Assembly: GCF_014649375.1 (NCBI RefSeq)
Contig: NZ_BMSX01000033.1
Location: 23,602-87,601, forward strand
Length of the DNA stretch: 64,000 nucleotides
DNA from: Streptomyces aurantiogriseus
Lineage (GTDB): Bacteria; Actinomycetota; Actinomycetes; Streptomycetales; Streptomycetaceae
Direction of reading: 5' to 3'
Shown: positions 17,204 through 25,622 of the stretch, piece by piece
Layout of the letters: each line of letters opens with the position of its first letter
How positions within the stretch are numbered: position 1 is the first letter of the stretch
Notes under the pieces: generated by a model
What the model saw: the letters and a program-made list of their open reading frames with translations, nothing else
What the model was told of the DNA's origin: nothing
Database searches by the model: none
Translations under genes and position numbers: made by a program

Positions 17204-18639
17204 CCGACACACCCACGCAGTTGTTCATCGGCGGGTCCTGGGGGGACGCCGCGGACGGTGCCACCATGCCCGTCGACGACCCCGCGACCGGCGAGATCCT
17301 CTGTCATGTCGCCGACGCGGGACCGAAGGACGCCCGGCTCGCGGAGGACGCGGCCGTCCAGGCACAGGAGGAGTGGGCCCGTACGGCGCCCCGCGCACGC
17401 AGTGAGATATTGCGGCGTGCCTACGAGATCATCCTCGAGCGCACCGACGACCTCGCCCACCTCATGACGTCCGAGATGGGCAAGCCGCTCGCCGAGGCCA
17501 GGGGAGAGGTGGCGTACGCGGCCGAGTTCTTCCGCTGGTTCTCCGAGGAGGCCGTACGCATCGACGGCGGCGGCGGAATCCTGCCCGACGGCCGCAACCG
17601 CATGCTGCTCTCCCGCCGCCCGGTCGGCCCCTGCCTGCTGATCACCCCGTGGAACTTCCCGCTGGCCATGGGCACCCGCAAGATCGGACCCGCCATCGCG
17701 GCCGGCTGCACGATGGTGCTCAAGCCGGCCCCACAGACCCCTCTCTCCAGCCTCGCCCTCGCCGCGATCCTCAAGGAGGCCGGGCTGCCGGACGGCGTGC
17801 TGAACGTCGTCACCACCTCCCGTGCGGGGGAGGTGTGCGAACCGCTCCTGCGCGGCGGGCGGATTCGCAAGCTCTCCTTCACCGGCTCCACGCAGGTCGG
17901 GCGGCTGCTGCTGGCCCAGTGCGCGGACACGGTCGTACGGACCTCGATGGAGCTGGGCGGCAACGCGCCGTTCATCGTCTTCGAGGACGCCGACCTGGAC
18001 GTGGCCGTGGACGGCGCGATGGTCGCGAAGATGCGCAACATGGGCGAGGCGTGCACAGCCGCGAACCGCTTCTTCGTGCACCGGTCGGTCGCGGAGGAGT
18101 TCGGGCGGCGGCTGGCCGAGCGCATGGGCACGCTCGTCGTGGGGCCCGGCACCCGGGACGGGGTCGATGTCGGCCCGCTGATCGACGCGGCCGGGCGGGC
18201 CAAGGTGGCGGAGCTGGTCGACGACGCGGTGGAGCGCGGCGCCCGGGTGCTCGTCGGCGGCCGCACGCCCGAGGGTCCGGGCTGCTTCTACCCGCCTACC
18301 GTGCTCACCGACGTCGACCCTGGCAGCCACCTGATGGACACGGAGATCTTCGGCCCGGTGGCGGCGATCCTCACCTTCGACGACGAGGACGAGGTGATCC
18401 GCCGCGCCAACGACACCCCCTGGGGCCTCGTCGGCTACGTCTTCACCGAGGGCCTCGACCGCGCCCTGCGCGTCAGCGAACGCCTGGAGGTCGGCATGGT
18501 CGGCCTCAACACCGGCCTCGTCTCCAACCCGGCCGCGCCCTTCGGCGGTGTCAAGCAGTCCGGGCTGGGCCGCGAGGGCGGCAGGGTCGGGATCGACGAG
18601 TTCCTGGAGTACCAGTACCTGGCGGTGCCCGTGCGATGA
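17200..18639 (+). CDS. NAD(P)-dependent aldehyde dehydrogenase, succinate-semialdehyde type
   Basis: 479-residue aldehyde dehydrogenase. The Rossmann/NAD segment is ITPWNFPLAMGTRKIGPAIA and FTGSTQVGRLL, the general-base Glu is in TSMELGGNAPFIVFEDADL and the nucleophile Cys in NMGEACTAANRFFVH. Overall pattern and length fit GabD-like succinate/glutarate semialdehyde dehydrogenases. ATG 17200 overlaps the preceding stop. It completes a three-gene set in which the aminotransferase makes a semialdehyde and this enzyme oxidises it. Confidence 0.92.
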   Translation: MTDTPTQLFIGGSWGDAADGATMPVDDPATGEILCHVADAGPKDARLAEDAAVQAQEEWARTAPRARSEILRRAYEIILERTDDLAHLMTSEMGKPLAEARGEVAYAAEFFRWFSEEAVRIDGGGGILPDGRNRMLLSRRPVGPCLLITPWNFPLAMGTRKIGPAIAAGCTMVLKPAPQTPLSSLALAAILKEAGLPDGVLNVVTTSRAGEVCEPLLRGGRIRKLSFTGSTQVGRLLLAQCADTVVRTSMELGGNAPFIVFEDADLDVAVDGAMVAKMRNMGEACTAANRFFVHRSVAEEFGRRLAERMGTLVVGPGTRDGVDVGPLIDAAGRAKVAELVDDAVERGARVLVGGRTPEGPGCFYPPTVLTDVDPGSHLMDTEIFGPVAAILTFDDEDEVIRRANDTPWGLVGYVFTEGLDRALRVSERLEVGMVGLNTGLVSNPAAPFGGVKQSGLGREGGRVGIDEFLEYQYLAVPVR

Positions 18640-18945
18640 CGGCGGTGGTCCTGCCCTGACATACGCCCCGTCGCGCACCGCGCGGGCCCCCCGTGCCCGG
18701 CTGACCTGTCCTCCTGGCCGGGCGCGGAGGCGGCCCGCCTTCGCCCAGCCGGACGGCCGCTTGCGGACGTGAGGTCGGGCACGGGGCGTACTGCGCGCAG
18801 GGTGGCCCGACAGGAGCCGCCGCTGCGGGGGTCCGCACCGGTCAGGGGGCGCGGGGCGTCGTGCAGCGCAGGGGAACGCGGTTCGGGCCGGCCCGCTGTC
18901 GTTCCCCAGTGATGCGCGGCTGCGCCGGGCCCGGGGCCGGCGCCC
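18640..18945. other. 306-nt intergenic stretch between convergent genes
   Basis: Separates the aldehyde dehydrogenase from the convergent IclR gene. A GC stem GCCCGG (18695-18700)/CCGGGC (18718-18723) with a 17-nt loop could act as a weak bidirectional terminator. No coding potential is recognised. Confidence 0.3.
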
Positions 18946-19695
18946 TCAGCGCAGGTGGCGGGCGGTGATTTCCGCCGCGGTGCCGGTCACCAGCCGGCCC
19001 AGCTCGGCGAGTCGGCCGGGCTCGAAGCGGGAGTCGGGCAGGGAGACGGCTACGGCGGCCAGCGGCACGCCGTCACCGTCCAGGACAGGTGCCGCGATGG
19101 CACAGACACCCTGGAGGTACTGGTTGTGGTTGACGGCGTATCCACGGTCTCTGACGCGCTGAAGCTCCGCGCGCAGCTCCGCCGGGTCGGTGATGGTCTC
19201 CGCGCCGTAACCCTCGAGCGTGCCCGCCGTGAACTCGTCGACCTCGGACTTCGGCAGATGAGCGAGGACCGCGTGTCCGGTGGCCGTGGCGTGCAGGGGG
19301 GAGGTGTCGCCGATGGCGTGGTAGGTCCGTACGGCGTGGTCGCAGTCGACGCGGTCCACCACGACCATGCACTGCAGGGCGTCGGGTACCGACAGGTGGA
19401 TGGTCTCGTTCAGCGTGTCGCGGAGCAGGGTCATCGGTTCGCGGGCGGCGGCGAACAGGCTGGAGCCCTGCAGGGCGGCGGGCCGTACGGCGAGCACCCG
19501 GGCGCCGATCTCCCAGCGGGTGGTGTCGCTGCGGTTGGCTCGCAGCCAGCCCGCCTCGTTGAGCGTGACCAGCGTGCGCTGCACGGTCGATTTGGGCAGG
19601 CCGAAGAGCTTCGTCAGCTCTCCCACGGTCACGGGCTGGTGCTGGGCGACCGCCTCCAGGATGCGCAGCGACCTGGTGACGCTCTTCATTTCCAC
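18946..19695 (-). CDS. IclR-family transcriptional regulator (paralogue A)
   Basis: 249-residue IclR protein. The N-terminal winged helix (about 1-65) is SVTRSLRILEAVAQHQPVTV, then FGLPKSTVQRTLVTLNEAGW. The C-terminal effector domain contains HAVRTYHAIGDTSPLHATATGHAVLAHLP and the conserved Cys segment GVCAIAAPVL. It is highly similar along its length to the second IclR gene (20089-20841); the first 30 residues are identical. Its promoter carries a 37-bp element shared with that gene. The pair likely arose by tandem duplication; which one controls the downstream catabolic operon is not clear. Confidence 0.92.
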   Translation of the reverse strand: MEMKSVTRSLRILEAVAQHQPVTVGELTKLFGLPKSTVQRTLVTLNEAGWLRANRSDTTRWEIGARVLAVRPAALQGSSLFAAAREPMTLLRDTLNETIHLSVPDALQCMVVVDRVDCDHAVRTYHAIGDTSPLHATATGHAVLAHLPKSEVDEFTAGTLEGYGAETITDPAELRAELQRVRDRGYAVNHNQYLQGVCAIAAPVLDGDGVPLAAVAVSLPDSRFEPGRLAELGRLVTGTAAEITARHLR

Positions 19696-20088
19696 TTCCG
19701 GTGCCCCCCGTCAGTCGTGTGGCTTCGTCGTGCTCACTTATCGACTCCCTTCCGGAGTCGTGGGCATGATCCGTGCCGGATTCTAGCACGGCGTTCCACA
19801 TTCCGGCATAAGACCTGATGGGACCGGTGGTTGAGCTGGTGTGGAGTTGTGTGAATCCGGTGTTCCCCGCGGCGGAGGGCGGCGAAGGGCGGCGAATGAA
19901 CGGCAATGAACGGCGATGGCGCCCGAACGGCGCTGTACCGCGCCGCGTGGGGCGATCGCCCTGTGTCCGGCCCCTCCTTGGGGCGGGGGCGGGTGGTGGC
20001 AGCCTCGAGATGCACTGAGGGCCGGCTCCCACGCCGGGGCGTGCGAGCCGGCCCTTGCCGCCGCGGGTCTTGGGTCACCGCCTCCCGC
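19696..20088. other. Intergenic region between the two IclR paralogues
   Basis: Holds the leader and promoter of IclR A, including GACTCC-CTTCC-GGAGTC (19743-19759) and the 37-bp element (19773-19809). The remaining ~280 nt up to the stop of IclR B shows no gene. Confidence 0.5.
19773..19809 (-). promoter_or_regulatory. 37-bp palindromic element and extended -10 of IclR A
   Basis: The element has inverted ends (GTGCCGG ... CCGGCAT) and shares the core GATTCTAGCAC-R-GCGTTCCAC with 20918-20954. On the minus strand it contains an extended -10, TGC-TAGAAT (19785-19780 complement). A protein bound to the palindrome would cover the promoter, consistent with IclR autoregulation. Confidence 0.6.
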
Positions 20089-20841
20089 TCAGGCGCCCGC
20101 CAGGCGCCCGGTGATCTCCGCGGCCGTGCCGGCGACGAGGCGGCCCCATTCGGGCACCCGGTCCGCGTCGTACCGGGAGTCGGGCATCGAGATGGCCACG
20201 GCTGCCAGCGGTGTTCCGCTCTCCTCGAGTACGGGCGCGGCGAGGGCGCAGACGCCCGGGCGGTACTGGTTGGTGTTGATCGCGTAACCGTCCGCGCGGA
20301 TGCGGTCCAGCTCGGCGCGCAGCTCGTCGGGGTCGGCGGGGGTCGTGTCGCTGAACCGTTCCAGCCCCTGCGCGATGAGTTCCTCCACGTCCTGCTTCGG
20401 GAGGTGGCTGAGGATGGCGCGTCCGACGGCGGTGGCGTGCAGCGGAGAGGTGTCGCCGATGCTGTGGAAGGTCCGTACGGCGTGGTCGCAGTCGACGCGG
20501 TCCACCACGACCATGCACTGCAGGGCGTCGGGCACCGACAGGTGGATGGTCTCGTTCACCGCGTCCCGGAGGCGGATCATGGGCTCGCGGGCGGCGGCGA
20601 ACAGGCTGGACCCCTGCAGGGCGGCGGGCCGTACGGCCAGGACCCGGGCGCCGATCTCCCAGCGAGTGGTGTCCCTGCGGTTGGCTCGCAGCCAGCCGGC
20701 CTCCGCCAGTGTGACCAGGGTGCGCTGCACCGTGGACTTCGGGATTCCGAAGAGCTTCGTCAACTCCCCGACGGTGACCGGCTGATGCTGGGCGACCGCC
20801 TCAAGGATGCGCAATGACCTGGTGACGCTCTTCATTTCCAT
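20089..20841 (-). CDS. IclR-family transcriptional regulator (paralogue B)
   Basis: 250-residue IclR protein, near-duplicate of the gene at 18946-19695: identical MEMKSVTRSLRILEAVAQHQ start, HTH FGIPKSTVQRTLVTLAEAGW, effector domain with HAVRTFHSIGDTSPLHATAVG and GVCALAAPVL. A longer in-frame extension upstream reads as promoter sequence, and the ATG at 20841 matches the paralogue exactly. It is divergent from the large amine-catabolism operon (first gene 21121), with the shared 37-bp element between them, so it is the best candidate for that operon's regulator. Confidence 0.92.
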   Translation of the reverse strand: MEMKSVTRSLRILEAVAQHQPVTVGELTKLFGIPKSTVQRTLVTLAEAGWLRANRRDTTRWEIGARVLAVRPAALQGSSLFAAAREPMIRLRDAVNETIHLSVPDALQCMVVVDRVDCDHAVRTFHSIGDTSPLHATAVGRAILSHLPKQDVEELIAQGLERFSDTTPADPDELRAELDRIRADGYAINTNQYRPGVCALAAPVLEESGTPLAAVAISMPDSRYDADRVPEWGRLVAGTAAEITGRLAGA

Positions 20842-20917
20842 CCGGTTTCCCCCCGTTAATCCTCGGAATTTCTGCTGGACACCCTCTTGACTCCCCTCTA
20901 AGCCGCTGTCATTGTCT

Positions 20918-20954
20918 GTGCCAGATTCTAGCACAGCGTTCCACGATGTGGCAC
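20918..20954. promoter_or_regulatory. 37-bp palindromic element between IclR B and the catabolic operon
   Basis: The ends are inverted (GTGCCA at 20918-20923, TGGCAC at 20949-20954) and the core matches the IclR A element (GATTCTAGCAC, GCGTTCCAC). On the minus strand TGC-TAGAAT is an extended -10 for IclR B. Lying in the 279-nt divergent gap, it could also control the 21121 operon. Confidence 0.62.
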
Positions 20955-21120
20955 GGCTCGACCGGGAGAGATCCCGGAGATATGAGCCGGAACTCCAAGA
21001 CACGACGGTTGCGAGCTGTGGGCCTGACGAAGGGCCCGGCCCCCGTCTGAACAACCTCGAATCGATCAGCCTCACGTCGGGGGCTCAGCATGCGCCCCGG
21101 CGATACGAAAGGAAAGTCCT

Positions 21121-22257
21121 GTGTCAGCTGCCAGGAAGCGCGTCGCCGTCGTCGGCGTCGGAACTATGGGCAGCCAGGCCGCCTGGCGGCTGGCGGCCCG
21201 CGGCGCCGAGGTCGTCGGCTACGACCGGTACGCCCCCGGCCACGACCGCAGTGCCGCCGGCGGTGAGACCCGGATCTTCCGCAGCGCCCACTTCGAGGAC
21301 TCCCGCTACGTCCCCCTGCTCAAGCACGCCGACTCCCTGTATGACCAGCTCCAGGGGGAGACCGGCCGCGAGCTGCGCCGTCTGACCGGGTGCCTGCTGA
21401 TGGGACCGACCGATCACCACCAGATGGCGACGGTTCTCGAGTCCATCGCCGAGCACGGCCTCGACCACGAGGTGCTGGACGCCGAGTCCCTCGCCAAGCG
21501 CTTCCCGCAGTACCGCATCGAGGAAGGCGACGCGGCCGTGCTCGACCGCCGCGCCGGCTTCATCCGCCCCGAGCTGACCATCCAGACCGCCGCCCGCCGC
21601 GCCGAGCAGCTGGGCGCCGTGATCCACCGCTACACCACGGTCCGCGAGATCGTCCCCGTCGCGGGCGGCGTGGAGATCCGCACCGACGCCGGCAGCGAGC
21701 GCTTCGACACGGCCGTCGTCACCCCCGGCCCCTGGGTCAACGACCTGCTGCCCGACCTGCCGTGGGAGGTGGACGTCCGCCGCCTCGTCAGCGCCTGGTT
21801 CGTGCCCACCACCGACGCCTGGTTCGGTGAGGAGCGACCTGCCTTCATCCGGACCGCGCCCACCCACTGCTACGGCCTGCCCTCCCCGGACGGTGTGTCG
21901 GTCAAGCTCGGCCTCTCCCGCGCCCTGCACCGCCCCGCCGGCGACCCCAACCAGCTGGACCGGACGGTGCAGCCGGAGGAGCTGGAGATCTTCAGCGAGC
22001 TGATCGGCCGCTACCTCCCGGACCTGCACCCGGACCCGACCCGGCTCTCCGTCTACATGGAGGGCTACACCGAGAGCAGCCGCCCACTGGTCGGCCCGCT
22101 GCCCGGCGCCGAGAACGTCGTCCTGCTCGCCGGATTCTCCGGCCACGGCTTCAAGCTCGCGCCCGCCTTCGGCGACATCGCCGCCGACCTCGCGCTGGAC
22201 GGCGCCTCTCCGCAGCCCATCGACTTCATCTCCACCGTCGGCCGTACGGAGGCATGA
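21121..22257 (+). CDS. FAD-dependent amine oxidase, SolA/monomeric sarcosine oxidase-like
   Basis: 378-residue DAO-family flavoprotein. The N-terminal dinucleotide fold is VAVVGVGTMGSQAAWRLAARGAEV (about 8-31) and the C-terminal FAD/substrate block is RPLVGPLPGAENVVLLAGFSGHGFKLAP. Relatives oxidise N-methyl amino acids or other secondary amines to imines with H2O2 release. Where monomeric sarcosine oxidases carry the FAD-linking Cys before the YT motif, this protein has SVYMEGYTESS, so flavin is probably non-covalent. GTG 21121 follows AAAGGAAAG. It is first gene of the operon and overlaps the next by ATGA. Confidence 0.85.
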   Translation: MSAARKRVAVVGVGTMGSQAAWRLAARGAEVVGYDRYAPGHDRSAAGGETRIFRSAHFEDSRYVPLLKHADSLYDQLQGETGRELRRLTGCLLMGPTDHHQMATVLESIAEHGLDHEVLDAESLAKRFPQYRIEEGDAAVLDRRAGFIRPELTIQTAARRAEQLGAVIHRYTTVREIVPVAGGVEIRTDAGSERFDTAVVTPGPWVNDLLPDLPWEVDVRRLVSAWFVPTTDAWFGEERPAFIRTAPTHCYGLPSPDGVSVKLGLSRALHRPAGDPNQLDRTVQPEELEIFSELIGRYLPDLHPDPTRLSVYMEGYTESSRPLVGPLPGAENVVLLAGFSGHGFKLAPAFGDIAADLALDGASPQPIDFISTVGRTEA

Positions 22258-23321
22258 CCATGAGCGATACCACCCTCTGCGTAGGCTCCCTCGAGGCCCA
22301 GCCCGGCACCAAGGCACGCGGCACCGTCCGGGCCGACCTCGGCACCCTCACCGCGGACATCCCGCTGACCCTGGTCAACGGCACCCGCCCCGGCCCTCGG
22401 GTCGTCATCACCGCGGGAGTGCACGGCGGCGAGTTCACGCCCATCGACGCCGCCGCGCGCCTGGCAAGCCTGCTGGAACCCGGTGAGGTGCACGGACAGG
22501 TGATCATCTGTCCGGTCGCCAACCCCAACGCCGTGTACCAGGGCCGGCTCAACGTCTCCCCGGTCGACGGCGTGAACATCAACCGCGTCTTCCCCGGCGA
22601 CCCGGACGGCGGCCCCACCGAGCGGCTGGCCGCCTGGCTCTTCACCCACCTCGTCGACGGCGCCGACGTCTACATCGACCTGCACTGCGGCGGCATCGAC
22701 CAGGTCCTGCGGGACTTCGTCGGCTACCGCCTCACCGGTGACCCCGACCTCGACAAGGCCACGGCCGAACTGGCAGGCTCCTTCGGCATCGAGGACGTCG
22801 TCCTCGGGCTGACGGCCGAGGGCGGCAACAGCCACGCGGCCGCCGCCCGCCGGGGCATCTCGGCGGTCCTGGTCGAGGTGGGCTCACTCGGGCAGCGGGA
22901 CGAGCCCACGGCCCTCCGCCGCGTCGACGGCCTGCTCACGGCACTGCGCCACCTGGGTGTCCTCGACCAGGACGGCTCGGCCCCGGCGCCGATCCGCGAA
23001 TGGGTCTGGTCCGCCGGAGTCACATCCGAGGCCACCGGTCTGTGGTACCCGGAGTTCTCCTTCGACGGCGACGTCATAGGCGAAGTGGCGAAGGGCGACG
23101 TCCTCGGCCGCATCGTCGACCCCGCCGACGGCCGGGAGCACACGGTCCACGCCCCGGCCGACGGGCGGATCTTCTACGGCATGCACGGCCTCACCGTCGC
23201 CCCCGGCACCGAACTGGCCGCCCTGGCCATCCCGTGGGACCCCGACGCGGCCACGCGATCCGACACCCTCCCGGTCCCCGGCATGGGCCGCGGATCCGAC
23301 GAGGCGGACCCCCGCCCCTAG
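22254..23321 (+). CDS. Succinylglutamate desuccinylase/aspartoacylase-family deacylase (first copy)
   Basis: 355-residue zinc carboxypeptidase-like deacylase of the AstE/AspA superfamily (DoeB-like branch). Zinc ligands are visible in AGVHGGEF (His, Glu; about residues 54-61) and in DLHCGG (His, about 143); NINRVFPGDPDG is the conserved Arg-containing loop. The C-terminal beta domain includes VHAPADGRIFYGMHGLTVAPG. The family hydrolyses N-acyl amino acids such as N-acetyl-diaminobutyrate, N-succinylglutamate or N-acetylaspartate. The operon encodes a second member, implying two different N-acyl bonds or intermediates. Confidence 0.88.
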   Translation: MTMSDTTLCVGSLEAQPGTKARGTVRADLGTLTADIPLTLVNGTRPGPRVVITAGVHGGEFTPIDAAARLASLLEPGEVHGQVIICPVANPNAVYQGRLNVSPVDGVNINRVFPGDPDGGPTERLAAWLFTHLVDGADVYIDLHCGGIDQVLRDFVGYRLTGDPDLDKATAELAGSFGIEDVVLGLTAEGGNSHAAAARRGISAVLVEVGSLGQRDEPTALRRVDGLLTALRHLGVLDQDGSAPAPIREWVWSAGVTSEATGLWYPEFSFDGDVIGEVAKGDVLGRIVDPADGREHTVHAPADGRIFYGMHGLTVAPGTELAALAIPWDPDAATRSDTLPVPGMGRGSDEADPRP

Positions 23322-23377
23322 ACCCCCATCCCCAGCCGTACCTCTTTCCCCGTAGCACCACCTCCAGGAGGCACACC

Positions 23378-24487
23378 ATGAGAGACGCCCGTATAGACCG
23401 CAGGCTCTTCCTGCGCGGCGTCGGCGGAGCCACGGCGGGTCTCGCCGCCGCGACCGCCCTCAGCGCATGCGGCACCGGCACCAGCCGCAGCGCTTCCACC
23501 GACACCGGTGGGAAGGGCAGCAAGACGGTGGTCGTCCGCGACAGCGGCGGTTCCTACGGTGCGGCCCTGCAGAAGGCGATCTACACGCCCTTCACCCAGG
23601 AGACCGGGATCAACGTCAGGGTGCTCAACCTCGACGACGCCCCGCTGCTCGCCCAGATCAGGCAGGGCCGCCCGCAGTGCGACCTCATCAACATCACGAT
23701 GATGTCTCACACCAAGTACGTGGCCCAGGACGCCCTGGAGACGCTGGACCGCGACCGGATCAAGAGCCTGAAGAGCGCCAAGATCCCCGAGAACCAGATC
23801 ACCGACCATGCCATCAGCCACAGCTTCTACGGCCAGTGCATGGCGTACCGCACCGACGCCTTCGGTGGCCGCAAACCCGAGACGTGGGCGGACTTCTGGG
23901 ACACCAAGGGGTTCCAGGGCAACCGTTCGATGTGCAACCCGGACGGCGACCTGCCGGAGCTGGAGTTCGCGCTCCTGGCCGACGGTGTCCCCATGGACAA
24001 GCTGTACCCGCTCGATGTGGACCGCGCCTTCAAGGTGCTGACCCGACTGCGGTCCGACATCAAGAAGTTCTGGGACAGCGGCCCGCTGCCCGGTGTGCTC
24101 CTCAGCCGCCAGGAAGTGACGATGTCCACCGTCTGGGACGGCCGGATCGCCGATCTGCAGAAGCAGGGCGTCCCGGTCGAGAGACAGCTCAACGGCATGC
24201 GCCGCCAGTTCCAGGGCTACGCCATCGCCAAGGGCGCGGCCAACGCGGACGCCGCCTACCAGCTCATGGACTTCTCGCTGCGTCCCGAGAGCCAAGCCGC
24301 CCTGGCCAAGGCATTCCCGTCGAACCCGGCCTCCCCGGTGGCCTACGAGAAGCTCACCGAAGACGAGCGCAACGCGCTCGCCGGCGCGCCGCAGTACTAC
24401 GACAAGGGCTTCGACACGGACACCGACTGGTGGCTGAAGAACGAAGCCGCCGTCACCAAGCGCTGGTTGGAGTGGGCTCGTGGCTGA
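23378..24487 (+). CDS. ABC transporter substrate-binding lipoprotein, spermidine/putrescine type
   Basis: 369-residue PotD/PotF-like binding protein (SBP_bac_8). The N-terminus has a twin-arginine segment DRRLFLRGVGG, a hydrophobic stretch and the lipobox LSAC with Cys at about residue 29, so it is exported and lipid-anchored. The mature part has typical VVVRDSGGSYGAALQKAIYTPF and PETWADFWD blocks. CAGGAGG precedes ATG 23378; its end overlaps the ATPase gene by 8 nt. It would deliver the operon's substrate to the two permeases downstream; a cationic or amide-containing amine is likely, but the ligand is not readable. Confidence 0.88.
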   Translation: MRDARIDRRLFLRGVGGATAGLAAATALSACGTGTSRSASTDTGGKGSKTVVVRDSGGSYGAALQKAIYTPFTQETGINVRVLNLDDAPLLAQIRQGRPQCDLINITMMSHTKYVAQDALETLDRDRIKSLKSAKIPENQITDHAISHSFYGQCMAYRTDAFGGRKPETWADFWDTKGFQGNRSMCNPDGDLPELEFALLADGVPMDKLYPLDVDRAFKVLTRLRSDIKKFWDSGPLPGVLLSRQEVTMSTVWDGRIADLQKQGVPVERQLNGMRRQFQGYAIAKGAANADAAYQLMDFSLRPESQAALAKAFPSNPASPVAYEKLTEDERNALAGAPQYYDKGFDTDTDWWLKNEAAVTKRWLEWARG

Positions 24488-25619
24488 ATTCGGTGTCGCC
24501 ACACCGTCCGTCGAGGTGGCCGGCGGCAAGCCGGCCACCGCGACCGGCAAATCGCTGTCGGTAGTGGCCCTGCGCAAGACGTACGGGGACGTCGTCGCGG
24601 TCGACGAGGCGTCCATGGAGATCGCGGCCGGGGAGTTCGTCACCTTCCTCGGCTCCTCCGGGTCGGGCAAGACCACGACCCTGATGATGATCGCCGGGTT
24701 CTGCGAACCGGACTCCGGCACCATTACCGTCGGGGACCGTGACGTCACCCGGCTCGCTCCGCAGAAGCGGAACCTGGGTTTCGTCTTCCAGCAGTACCTG
24801 CTCTTCCCGCACATGACGGTCAGCGAGAACGTCGCCTTCCCGCTCACCCTGCGCGGGGTGGCGAAGGACGAGATCCGCAGGCGGGTCGGGGAGACGCTGG
24901 AGATCGCGGGCCTGTCCGGGTTCGGCGGCCGCAAGCCGCGCGAGCTGTCCGGTGGTCAGCAGCAGCGTGTGGCCCTGTGCCGGGCGCTGGTCTACCGCCC
25001 GCCGGTCATCCTCATGGACGAGCCGCTGGGCGCGCTGGACAAGAAGCTGCGTGACCAGCTGCAGGTGGAGATCAAGTCCATTCAGCAGGAACTGGGCCTG
25101 ACCGTCATCTATGTGACGCACGATCAGGAAGAGGCGCTGGTCATGTCGGACCGTATCGCGGTGATGCGCAACGGCCTGATCGAGCAGTTCGACACCCCCA
25201 GGGAGCTGTTCGAGCGGCCCAGGACCCCCTTCGTCGCGGACTTCCTCGGCGCGGCCAACTTCCTGCCCGGCCGCATCGAGAAGCACGACGGCGAGCACAC
25301 CCTGGTCCGCCTCGAGCAAAGTGGCGGCCTGCTGAAGGCGCGCCGCCATGACCTGACCTCCGGCACCGAGGTGAAGGTCGCCGTTCAGCCGGGCCGGCTG
25401 CGGGCCTGCGCCACCGACGACGGGTTCTGTACCGGCACGGTGGAGACCGCCACCTATGTGGGCACCCTGGTCCGCGCGGGTGTGCGGGTCGACGGCGGCG
25501 ACGCGCCGCTGCTGCGCCTGGAGGTACCGGCCGGCCGCGGCCCCGTCGCCGGCGAGCGGGTCGGGATCACCGCCTACCCCGAGGACGTCAACCTCTTCCC
25601 AAGCGAACAGGGAGGGTGA
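24480..25619 (+). CDS. ABC transporter ATP-binding protein, PotA-like
   Basis: 379-residue importer ATPase. Walker A is GSSGSGKTT (58-66), the Q-loop is VFQQYLLFPHMTV, the signature LSGGQQQRVALCRAL, Walker B VILMDEPLGALD and the switch His in YVTHDQEEALVMSD. A C-terminal TOBE domain (about 285-375) marks the MalK/PotA regulatory subfamily. GTG 24480 overlaps the binding-protein gene, and the permease starts 3 nt after its stop. It energises uptake with the products at 25623 and 26513. Confidence 0.94.
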   Translation: MAEFGVATPSVEVAGGKPATATGKSLSVVALRKTYGDVVAVDEASMEIAAGEFVTFLGSSGSGKTTTLMMIAGFCEPDSGTITVGDRDVTRLAPQKRNLGFVFQQYLLFPHMTVSENVAFPLTLRGVAKDEIRRRVGETLEIAGLSGFGGRKPRELSGGQQQRVALCRALVYRPPVILMDEPLGALDKKLRDQLQVEIKSIQQELGLTVIYVTHDQEEALVMSDRIAVMRNGLIEQFDTPRELFERPRTPFVADFLGAANFLPGRIEKHDGEHTLVRLEQSGGLLKARRHDLTSGTEVKVAVQPGRLRACATDDGFCTGTVETATYVGTLVRAGVRVDGGDAPLLRLEVPAGRGPVAGERVGITAYPEDVNLFPSEQGG

Positions 25620-25622
25620 GCC

